In this document: one piece after another, positions 54,886 to 62,100 of the stretch
Numbering within the stretch: the first letter of the stretch is position 1
How the letters are laid out: each line of letters begins with the position of its first letter
NCBI RefSeq assembly: GCF_900101045.1
Contig: NZ_FNFN01000003.1
Span: forward strand, 248,001-312,000
Reading direction: 5' to 3'
Source of the DNA: Nocardioides sp. YR527
GTDB taxonomy: Bacteria > Actinomycetota > Actinomycetes > Propionibacteriales > Nocardioidaceae
DNA length: 64,000 nt
Position numbers and translations under genes: made by a program
Notes under the pieces: model-generated
Database searches by the model: none
The model's input: only the letters and a program-made list of their open reading frames with translations
What the model was told of the DNA's origin: nothing

Positions 54886-56076
54886 ATGTCCGCGCTCTCC
54901 GATCGACTCTCGACGCGCCTCGTCGGCGTCGACGTGGCGCGGTGCCTGGCGTTGCTGGGGATGATGGCGACGCACGTGCTCGACCCGGTCGACGCGTCCG
55001 GGGAGCTGACCAGGATCCAGGCCGTCGCCGGGGGCCGGTCCGCGGCGCTCTTCGCGGTGCTCGCCGGGGTCAGCCTGGCGCTGATGACCGGGCGTCAGGA
55101 GCCTGTGCGGGGGCAGGTGCTCGCGAGCCGGTCGCTGGGACTGGTCGCGCGGGCCGTGCTGATCGGCGCGCTCGGGCTGGTGCTCGGGTCGCTCGGCACC
55201 AACATCGCGATCATCCTGACCTACTACGGGATGCTGTTCCTGCTCGCGATCCCGTTCCTCGGGCTGCGTGCGCGGTGGTTGTGGCTGCTCGGTGTGGTGT
55301 GGATCGTCGTCGGGCCGCTGTTGTCGCAGGTCGTCCGGCCTTTGCTGCCGGCGCGGCAGTTCTCCAGCCCGGATCCGGCCCAGCTGCTGGAGCCGGGTCG
55401 GCTGCTCGCCGAGCTGCTCTTCACCGGCTACTACCCGGCCGTCCCGTGGCTGGCGTACGTGCTGATCGGGATGGCCATCGGCCGGCTCGACCTACGCAAC
55501 CGGCTCGTGGTCACGATGCTCTGGACCGGCGGCGTCATCATCTCCGTCTCGGCCACCTGGCTCTCGGACAGACTGGTCCGGCTGCCGTCGGTGGCCGAGG
55601 TGCTGCTGCGTACCTATCCCGGGCTGGACATCGACGGTGCGCTGACCGCGATGAGCCACGGTCTCTACGGGCAGACGCCGGTCGACGGTGGCTGGCAGTG
55701 GCTGCTGGTCGTGGCGCCGCACTCGACCACGCCGTTCGACCTCGCGCAGACGATCGGCAGCTCGATGTTCGTCATCGGGGCGTGCCAGATGATCGCGCTG
55801 CGGCTGCCGGACCGGTGGCGCACCGGGATGGCGGTGCTGTTCGGCGCCGGCACGATGACCCTCACCCTCTACACGCTGCATGTGGTGATGAAGACCGATG
55901 CCGTCTGGCCGCGGGAGACGCCCGACACGTACGTCTTCCATGTGCTGGTCGTGATGGGGATCGGCGCGCTCGTCACCGCGTGGGGTCGATCGGGGCCGCT
56001 CGAATGGCTCGTCGGGCGCCCCGCGGCCTGGCTGCGGAGGACGGAGCCCCGCCCCGAGCTGTCGTCGTCGGGTTAG
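54886..56076 (+). CDS. DUF418/heparan-alpha-glucosaminide N-acetyltransferase-like membrane protein
   Basis: 396 residues with about ten membrane segments. GVDVARCLALLGMMATHVLD at the N-terminus is the YeiB/HGSNAT hallmark with the catalytic-type His in ATHV. TLYTLHVVMK near residue 325 is also family-typical. Probably acylates an envelope sugar or lipid. Followed ten bases later by a TetR gene on the same strand. Confidence 0.82.
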   Translation: MSALSDRLSTRLVGVDVARCLALLGMMATHVLDPVDASGELTRIQAVAGGRSAALFAVLAGVSLALMTGRQEPVRGQVLASRSLGLVARAVLIGALGLVLGSLGTNIAIILTYYGMLFLLAIPFLGLRARWLWLLGVVWIVVGPLLSQVVRPLLPARQFSSPDPAQLLEPGRLLAELLFTGYYPAVPWLAYVLIGMAIGRLDLRNRLVVTMLWTGGVIISVSATWLSDRLVRLPSVAEVLLRTYPGLDIDGALTAMSHGLYGQTPVDGGWQWLLVVAPHSTTPFDLAQTIGSSMFVIGACQMIALRLPDRWRTGMAVLFGAGTMTLTLYTLHVVMKTDAVWPRETPDTYVFHVLVVMGIGALVTAWGRSGPLEWLVGRPAAWLRRTEPRPELSSSG

Positions 56077-56085
56077 CGTGCTTCC

Positions 56086-56682
56086 ATGAGCACCACGGCA
56101 CCGCGGCGAGGGCGCAGACCCGGTTCGCCGGACACGCGGGCGGCGATCCTGGCGGTGGCGCGGCAGCGCTTCGCGCAGCAGGGGTACGCCGCGACCTCCG
56201 TCCGCGGGATCGCGACCGCCGCCGGTGTCGACTCCGCTCTGGTGCACCACTACTTCGGTACCAAGGAGGACCTCTTCGTCGCCTCGCTGGAGCTGCGGGT
56301 CGATCCACGAGACGTCGTTCCCGTGATCGCCGCTGGTGGCCGCGACGAGGTGGGGGAGCGGCTCATACGCATGCTCCTGAGCATCTGGGACGACGAGGAG
56401 TCCCGGCTCCCGTTGATGGCGTTGATGCGCAGCGCTTTCGAACCGGAGGGGAAGGCGCTGGTGCCGGATGCCTTCGGCCGGCTGATCCTGGCGCCGGTCG
56501 GCGAGGCACTCGAGCTCGATGAACCCGAGCGGCGGATCACGTTGGTGGCCTCGCAGCTGGTCGGGCTCGTCGCGCTGCGCTACGTGGCCCGGATCGAGCC
56601 GCTCGCGTCGGCTCCGGTGGACACGCTGGTGGCCACGTACGCGCCGGTGGTCCAGGGCTATCTGACCGGGCCTTTGCCGTAG
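56086..56682 (+). CDS. TetR-family transcriptional regulator
   Basis: 198 residues. HTH: RGRRPGSPDTRAAILAVARQ then GYAATSVRGIATAAGVDSAL and VHHYFGTKEDLF, with the ligand domain typical of the TetR_C subgroup near actinobacterial ABC exporters. The downstream ABC operon has a palindrome over its start codon that fits a TetR operator. Confidence 0.93.
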   Translation: MSTTAPRRGRRPGSPDTRAAILAVARQRFAQQGYAATSVRGIATAAGVDSALVHHYFGTKEDLFVASLELRVDPRDVVPVIAAGGRDEVGERLIRMLLSIWDDEESRLPLMALMRSAFEPEGKALVPDAFGRLILAPVGEALELDEPERRITLVASQLVGLVALRYVARIEPLASAPVDTLVATYAPVVQGYLTGPLP

Positions 56683-56715
56683 TCCTCTTGCGTGCTGTGC
56701 CCCGCCGTGCCACAT

Positions 56716-56731
56716 TTCATCATGTGATGAA
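56716..56731. promoter_or_regulatory. Probable TetR operator over the ABC ATPase start
   Basis: TTCATCATGTGATGAA: 7-bp arms around TG, covering the ribosome site and the ATG at 56727. A bound repressor here would block transcription and entry of ribosomes for the ABC operon. It is 33 bases after the TetR stop. Confidence 0.5.
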
Positions 56732-57440
56732 TAACGTGGTGGAGGCATCCGGTCTCCGAGTCGTGCGCGGGAAGAAAGAGGTGCTCCACGGCCTCGACTT
56801 CTCGATCCGGGCAGGTGAGGTCACCGGCTTGCTCGGGCCGTCAGGGTGCGGCAAGACGACGCTGATGCGGGCCCTGGTCGGCGTACAGGCGAAGGTCACC
56901 GGCTCTCTCACCGTCCTCGGTCTGCCGGCGGGCTCGGCGGCGCTGCGCCCGCGGATCGGCTACGTCACGCAGGCGGCCAGCGTCTACGACGACCTGACGG
57001 TCGCCGAGAACCTGAGGTTCTTCACCCGGGTGCTCGGCGCGCCGATGTCGTCGGTCTCCGAAGCCATCGAGACTGTCGACCTCGTCGACCACAAGGACCA
57101 GGTCGTACGCGATCTCTCCGGTGGCCAGCGCTCGCGGGTCGGGCTCGCCGCCGCATTGCTCGGGTCGCCGGACCTGCTGGTGCTCGACGAGCCGACGGTC
57201 GGGCTCGACCCGGTGCTCCGCGAGCAGTTGTGGGGCACCTTCCGGGACCTGGCCGCCGCGGGTGCGGCGGTCATCGTCTCCAGCCATGTGATGGACGAGG
57301 CCGATCGCTGCGACCGGCTGCTGCTGATGCGCGACGGTGCCTTCCTCGCCGACGGCAGCCCGGCGGAGATCAAGCAGAAGGCGAGCGCCGACGACATCGA
57401 GCATGCCTTCCTGACGCTGGTGAGGGGAACGGCACGATGA
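56727..57440 (+). CDS. ABC transporter ATP-binding protein (ABC-2 export type)
   Basis: 237 residues. Walker A LGPSGCGKTTLMRAL, Q-loop YVTQAASVYDDLTV, signature LSGGQRSRVGLAAAL, Walker B LLVLDEPTVGLDP, switch His in VIVSSHVMDEADR. DrrA/nod-type exporter ATPase. Overlaps the permease gene (ATGA). Confidence 0.95.
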   Translation: MNNVVEASGLRVVRGKKEVLHGLDFSIRAGEVTGLLGPSGCGKTTLMRALVGVQAKVTGSLTVLGLPAGSAALRPRIGYVTQAASVYDDLTVAENLRFFTRVLGAPMSSVSEAIETVDLVDHKDQVVRDLSGGQRSRVGLAAALLGSPDLLVLDEPTVGLDPVLREQLWGTFRDLAAAGAAVIVSSHVMDEADRCDRLLLMRDGAFLADGSPAEIKQKASADDIEHAFLTLVRGTAR

Positions 57441-58174
57441 GCCTTCGACGAACCCTGGCCGTGGCCGGGCGGGTGCTCGCCCAGATCCGGCGCGACCATC
57501 GCACCCTGGTGATGCTGGTTGTCCTGCCGACGCTGCTGATGACGCTGCTGTGGTGGATGTACGAGGAGTCGCCGGTCCCGATCTTCGACCGGATCGGTCC
57601 GGCCCTGCTGGCGATCTTCCCGTTCATCGTGATGTTCCTGGTCACCTCGGTGACCACGCTGCGCGAACGCTCGTCGGGGACGCTCGAACGGCTGCTGGCG
57701 ATGCCGCTGGGCAAGGGCGACTTCCTGCTCGGCTATGCGCTGGCCTTCGGGCTGCTCGCCGCGGTCCAGTCCGGCGTGGCGGTCGGCGTCAGCGTGGGCC
57801 TGCTCGGGCTGGAGATCAGCGGCTCGGTCGCCCTGCTCGTGGTCGTCGCGATCGTCGACGCCGTCCTCGGTACCGCGCTCGGCCTGCTCGTCTCGGCCTT
57901 CGCCACCACCGAGTTCCAGGCCGTGCAGTTCATGCCGGCGATCGTCGTCCCGCAGATCCTGCTCTGCGGCCTGCTCGTACCGCGCGAGTCACTGCCGACG
58001 GTCCTCGAGGCCATCTCCGACGTCCTCCCGCTCTCCTACGCCGTCGATGCGATGACCCACCTCGTCACCTCCACCGACACCGGCGAGGTCTGGACCGACC
58101 TGGCCGTCGTCGCCGGGTTCGTCGTGGCCGGCCTCGCCCTCGGCTCGGCGACGCTGCGGCGGCGTACTCCCTGA
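57437..58174 (+). CDS. ABC-2 type transporter permease
   Basis: 245 residues with six membrane helices; LRERSSGTLERLLAMPLGKG is the ABC-2 family signature. Partner of the ATPase upstream. With the TetR gene it forms a drug-efflux-type set; the substrate is unknown. The 21-bp repeat array starts two bases after the stop. Confidence 0.93.
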   Translation: MSLRRTLAVAGRVLAQIRRDHRTLVMLVVLPTLLMTLLWWMYEESPVPIFDRIGPALLAIFPFIVMFLVTSVTTLRERSSGTLERLLAMPLGKGDFLLGYALAFGLLAAVQSGVAVGVSVGLLGLEISGSVALLVVVAIVDAVLGTALGLLVSAFATTEFQAVQFMPAIVVPQILLCGLLVPRESLPTVLEAISDVLPLSYAVDAMTHLVTSTDTGEVWTDLAVVAGFVVAGLALGSATLRRRTP

Positions 58175-58176
58175 CT

Positions 58177-58377
58177 GCCGAGGCGTCAGCCCCGTCGGCC
58201 GAGGCGTCAGCCCCGTCGGCCGAGGCGTCAGCCCCGTCGGCCGAGGCGTCAGCCCCGTCGGCCGAGGCGTCAGCCCCGTCGGCCGAGGCGTCGCTCGCGC
58301 TGGCCGACTTGGCAGCGCGGTGACATGTCGGCCGACCGCAGCGACGCCTCGGCCGACGTAGGTGACGCCTCGGCCGG
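58177..58377. repeat. 21-bp-period repeat array, locus 2 (6 direct plus 3 inverted units)
   Basis: Direct units start at 58177, 58198, 58219, 58240, 58261 and 58282; the first five are identical 21-mers containing GTCGGCCGAGGCGTC at each junction, the sixth diverges. After a 19-base spacer, inverted units start at 58322, 58343 and 58364, also 21 apart. TCGGCCGA recurs in phase on both arms. Same design and same distance from the preceding stop codon as the array at 36733. 58378-58498 beyond it carries only the presumed promoter of the nitrate reductase operon, with no clear -10/-35. Confidence 0.93.
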
Positions 58378-58498
58378 ATCGGGTTGTGAGGTGGTGAGAG
58401 GAAGTTGACGGAAGGGGTACGGGGAGCCGGTCGGGGTGAAACGTTGACGCCGGAATGTAGAGGTCGCCAGTCCCCGACCCGAAACGGTGTGAGTACGC

Positions 58499-60538
58499 GT
58501 GACCGACACCCACTGTCCTTACTGCAGCTTGCAGTGCGGGATGACCCTTTCACGCAAAGGGCCCCGTCTGGAGGTCAGTGAGCGATCGTTCCCAGTGAAC
58601 GAGGGTGCTCTGTGTCGCAAGGGGTGGACGGCGGCCGGGCTGCGCGGCAGTCGCGAGCGGCTGACGACGCCGATGGTGCGCGACCGGGTGACGGGGGAGT
58701 GGAGCGCGGCGACGTGGGACGAGGCGCTCGACCTGATCGCCTCTCGGCTCGAAGCCCTCCGGGACGAGCACGGCGCCGACGCCAACGCCGTCTTCGGTGG
58801 CGGCGGGCTGACCAACGAGAAGGCGTACCAGCTCGGGAAGTTCGCCCGGGTCGCCCTCGGCACCTCCCAGATCGACTACAACGGCCGCTGGTGCATGTCC
58901 TCGGCGGCGTCGGCCGGCAACCAGGCCTTCGGGGTCGACCGCGGCCTGCCGTTCCCGCTGGCCGACATCGAGCAGACCGACGTCTGCGTGCTCGTCGGCT
59001 CCAACCTCGCCGAGACGATGCCGCCGGCGGCCCGCCACCTCGACCGGCTGCGCGAGAACGGCGGCAAGGTCGTCGTCATCGACCCGAGGCTGACCCCGAC
59101 CGGTGAGCGCGCCGACCTCTTCCTCCAGCCGGTACCCGGCACCGACCTGCCCCTCGCGCTCGGCGTCCTGCACCTGCTCGACGCGGCCGGCGCGGTCGAC
59201 GAGGACTACATCGCCGAGCGGACCACGGGCTTCGAGGACGTACGCCGCTCCGTGGCCGCCTGGTGGCCGGAGATGGTCGAGCGGGTCAGCGGCGTCGAGG
59301 CGAGCCAGGTCCGCGAGCTCGCCGCCCTGCTGGCGAACGCGGAGAAGGTGACGGTCCTGACCGCCCGCGGTGCCGAGCAGCACGCCCAGGGCACCGCCAC
59401 CGTCCTGGCCTGGCTCAACGTCGCGCTGGCGCTCGGCATGCCCGGGAAGGCGTACGCCGGCTACGGCTGCCTGACCGGTCAGGGCAACGGCCAGGGTGGC
59501 CGCGAGCACGGCCAGAAGGCCGACCAGCTCCCGGGCTACCGGATGATCGACGACCCGGCGGCCCGCGCGCACGTCGCCAAGGTCTGGGGCGTCGACGCGG
59601 CGTCCATCCCCGGCAAGGGCCGCTCCGCCTACGAGCTGCTCGACGCGCTCGGCACCCCCAAGGGCCCCAAGAGCCTGCTCGTGTTCGGCTCCAACATCGT
59701 CGTCTCCGCCCCCAACGCCACCCACATCGCGTCGCGACTGGCAGACCTCGACCTGCTGGTCGTCGCCGACATGGTGATGAGCGAGACCGCCGCGCTGGCG
59801 GACGTGGTCCTCCCGGTGACCCAGTGGGCCGAGGAGACCGGCACCATGACCAACCTCGAGGGCCGGGTCATCCTGCGCAACCAGGCGATCAGCGCCCCGG
59901 ACGGGGTCAAGAACGACCTCGACATCATCACCGGTCTCGCCACCCGCCTCGGTGCCGCCTCGACCTGGCCGACCGACCCGGCCACGATCTTCGACGAGCT
60001 CCGTGCGGCCTCGCAGGGCGGCAAGGCCGACTACAGCGGCATCACCTACGACCGGATCCGCGACGAGGACGGCGTCTTCTGGCCCTGCCCGGAGGGCAGC
60101 GAGGGCACCCCGCGGATGTTCGCCGAGGACTTCTTCCACGCCGACGGCCGGGCCCGCTTCATCGACGTCGCCCACCGTGGCCCGGCCGAGGCGCCGACCG
60201 CCGACTACCCGCTCCACCTGACCACCGGCCGGGTCCTCGCGCAGTACCAGTCCGGTGCCCAGACCCGGCGGATCAAGGACCTTCCCGACGACGGCGCGTT
60301 CGTCGAGCTCCACCCGCTGCTGGCCGACCGGGTCGGCGCCCACGACGGCGACCCGGTGGTCGTACGCACCCCCCGCGGCGAGATGAAGGCGCCTGCGCGG
60401 ATCGTCACCACGATCCGCCCGGACACCGTCTTCGTGCCGTTCCACTGGGTCGGCGCCAACAAGCTCACCAACGATGCCCTTGACCCGTCGAGCCGGATGC
60501 CCGAGTTCAAGGTCTGCGCCGCGGCGGTGAGCGCATGA
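58499..60538 (+). CDS. nasA: Assimilatory nitrate reductase catalytic subunit (molybdopterin oxidoreductase)
   Basis: 679 residues. The N-terminal [4Fe-4S] cysteines are Cys6, Cys9, Cys13 and Cys39 (CPYCSLQC, LCRKG). The MopB core contains RWCMSSAASAGNQAFG, with Cys at the place of the Mo ligand or nearby, and GYGCLTGQGNGQGGREHG. The C-terminal molybdopterin-binding domain starts near 565 (LHLTTGRVLAQYQSG). Reduces nitrate to nitrite in the cytoplasm with electrons from the next gene's product. GTG 58499; the next gene starts inside the stop (ATGA). Confidence 0.92.
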   Translation: MTDTHCPYCSLQCGMTLSRKGPRLEVSERSFPVNEGALCRKGWTAAGLRGSRERLTTPMVRDRVTGEWSAATWDEALDLIASRLEALRDEHGADANAVFGGGGLTNEKAYQLGKFARVALGTSQIDYNGRWCMSSAASAGNQAFGVDRGLPFPLADIEQTDVCVLVGSNLAETMPPAARHLDRLRENGGKVVVIDPRLTPTGERADLFLQPVPGTDLPLALGVLHLLDAAGAVDEDYIAERTTGFEDVRRSVAAWWPEMVERVSGVEASQVRELAALLANAEKVTVLTARGAEQHAQGTATVLAWLNVALALGMPGKAYAGYGCLTGQGNGQGGREHGQKADQLPGYRMIDDPAARAHVAKVWGVDAASIPGKGRSAYELLDALGTPKGPKSLLVFGSNIVVSAPNATHIASRLADLDLLVVADMVMSETAALADVVLPVTQWAEETGTMTNLEGRVILRNQAISAPDGVKNDLDIITGLATRLGAASTWPTDPATIFDELRAASQGGKADYSGITYDRIRDEDGVFWPCPEGSEGTPRMFAEDFFHADGRARFIDVAHRGPAEAPTADYPLHLTTGRVLAQYQSGAQTRRIKDLPDDGAFVELHPLLADRVGAHDGDPVVVRTPRGEMKAPARIVTTIRPDTVFVPFHWVGANKLTNDALDPSSRMPEFKVCAAAVSA

Positions 60539-62100
60539 GTTCCGATTTCGTCGGTCGAGGGCCACTTCGTTCAGGCCCTCGCGAAGCGAGCGTGTCGAGA
60601 CCAACACAGTCGCGCACGAACCGTGTTGGTCTCGACACGGATTCGCTCGTACCTCGCGAATCCGGCTCGACCAGCTGCGGGAAGATCGTCATCATCGGTG
60701 GCGGCATGGCGGCGGCGCGGCTCGTCGAAGGGCTGGTCGCGCGTGGCCTCGGCCCGCAGACGACCGTGCTCGCGGAGGAGCAGCACGCTCCGTACAACCG
60801 GATCCTTCTCTCCGCCGTGCTCGAGGGCACCCACCGTCCCGGGGCACTCGCGCTGCGGGAGAAGCAGTGGTACGCCGACAGGGGAGTCGACCTCCGCCTG
60901 AACAGCCTCGTCGTCGACATCCACCGGGACACCAAGACGGTCGAGCTCGCCGACCGGACGACGGTCCCCTACGACGCCGTCGTGCTGGCGACGGGGGCCA
61001 TCCCGACCCTGCCGCCGATCCGCGGCGTCGTGCGGATGGACGGCTCGCTGGACCCGCGGGTGCAGGCGTTCCGCAGTCTCGACGACTGCGCGCGCCTGCT
61101 CGACACCTTGCACGACCACCCGCGCAGCGCGGTGATCGTCGGCGGCGGTCTGCTCGGTCTCCAGGTCGCCCGCGCCCTGGCGGTCCGCGGCATCGAGACC
61201 GAGATCGTCGAGGGCCGCGACCACCTGCTCAGCAGCCAGGTCGACGCGTCGGCCGGCAAGGTGCTCAAGCGGTCGATGGCCAAGCTCGGCACCCAGGTCT
61301 ACCTCGGCGCCCGCGCGACCAGGCTGACCGACGAGGGGCTCAAGCTCGACAACGGCTACACCCTCGAGACCGACCTGGTGGTGCTCACCGCGGGCGGACG
61401 GCCGCGCGCCAACCTCGCCCGCCGCGCCGAGCTCACCGTCAACCGCGGCATCGTCGTCGACGACCAGCTCCGCAGCGTCGACGACCCGGACGTGTACGCG
61501 ATCGGCGACTGCGCCGAGCACGACGGCAACGTGACCGGCTTCGTCTCCCCGGCCTGGGAGCAGGCCGGCGTCCTCGCCGACGTCCTCGCCGGCGACGAGG
61601 CGGCCTACCAGGGGCATCGCGTCGTCGCCCGGCTCCGCGCCACCGACCTCGACGTCTGTGTCCTCGGCTCCCCGGAGGACGAGGCGGGTGAGGTCGTCGA
61701 GATCGCGAACCCGATCAAGGGCACCCACCGCAAGCTCGTCGTACGCGACGGCCGCATCGTCGCCGGCGCCCTCGTCGGTGACCTGAGCCGGGTCGGCCTG
61801 ATCACCCAGGCCTTCGACCGGCAGACGGTGCTCGGCGAGCACGAGGCGGGGCAGCTGCTGCTGCCCGAGCCCTCCAAGAGTCCGCGTCCGGAGCTCCCCG
61901 ACGACGCGGAGGTCTGCGCCTGCGCCGGTGTCAGCGCCGGCCGGATCCGGGCGTGCCGGTCCCTCGAGGACGTACGCGAGACCACCCGCGCCACCACCGG
62001 CTGCGGTGGCTGCGCGCCGACCGTACGTCAGCTCCTGGCCACCCGGCCCAGTGGCAGTCAGCTCAGTGCAACGCAGCTCAGTCTGGAAGGAACTACGTGA
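60535..62100 (+). CDS. Nitrate reductase electron-transfer flavoprotein with C-terminal [2Fe-2S] domain
   Basis: 521 residues. The FAD loop IVIIGGGMAAARLVEGL starts near residue 52, the NAD loop VIVGGGLLGLQVARAL near 200, and FVSPAWEQAG near 342. A BFD-like [2Fe-2S] domain at 460-500 has VCACAGVS and GCGGCAPT (C-x-C and C-x2-C). Resembles NasB of Bacillus and the N-terminus of NirB. The first 50 residues are encoded by a REP-like repeat and have no family counterpart; no other start codon lies before the FAD loop, so this extension is probably translated. Operon between nasA and nirB. Confidence 0.88.
   Translation: MSSDFVGRGPLRSGPREASVSRPTQSRTNRVGLDTDSLVPRESGSTSCGKIVIIGGGMAAARLVEGLVARGLGPQTTVLAEEQHAPYNRILLSAVLEGTHRPGALALREKQWYADRGVDLRLNSLVVDIHRDTKTVELADRTTVPYDAVVLATGAIPTLPPIRGVVRMDGSLDPRVQAFRSLDDCARLLDTLHDHPRSAVIVGGGLLGLQVARALAVRGIETEIVEGRDHLLSSQVDASAGKVLKRSMAKLGTQVYLGARATRLTDEGLKLDNGYTLETDLVVLTAGGRPRANLARRAELTVNRGIVVDDQLRSVDDPDVYAIGDCAEHDGNVTGFVSPAWEQAGVLADVLAGDEAAYQGHRVVARLRATDLDVCVLGSPEDEAGEVVEIANPIKGTHRKLVVRDGRIVAGALVGDLSRVGLITQAFDRQTVLGEHEAGQLLLPEPSKSPRPELPDDAEVCACAGVSAGRIRACRSLEDVRETTRATTGCGGCAPTVRQLLATRPSGSQLSATQLSLEGTT
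60557..60639. repeat. REP-like element with two perfect hairpins, inside a coding region
   Basis: Hairpin 1: GAGGGCC / GGCCCTC (60557-60563, 60574-60580). Hairpin 2: a 17-bp perfect stem (60591-60607 with 60623-60639) whose left arm is CGTGTCGAGACCAACAC, loop 15 bases. The sequence type (GTCGAGACC, GCGAAGCGAG) is that of repetitive extragenic elements of high-GC actinobacteria, and part of it recurs at 39505. It lies in frame within the flavoprotein gene. Confidence 0.75.

Noticed and set aside
58177..58302. CRISPR array
   Set aside because: Units repeat without unique spacers of 30 or so bases; the variable part is only 6 bases, and an inverted arm follows. No cas genes nearby.
58174..58320. 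Translation of the 21-bp repeats as an Ala/Glu/Ser-rich protein tail
   Set aside because: A stop codon precedes the array in both loci, and the inverted arm does not continue a sensible protein; the period of seven codons is probably incidental.
58383..58498. GlnR operator upstream of nasA
   Set aside because: GAAAC- and GTAC-like pieces occur but not at the required spacing; not enough to call a GlnR box.
60591..60639. Terminator within the nitrate operon
   Set aside because: The 15-base loop, absence of a T-run, position inside a coding frame and REP-type sequence argue for a repeat.
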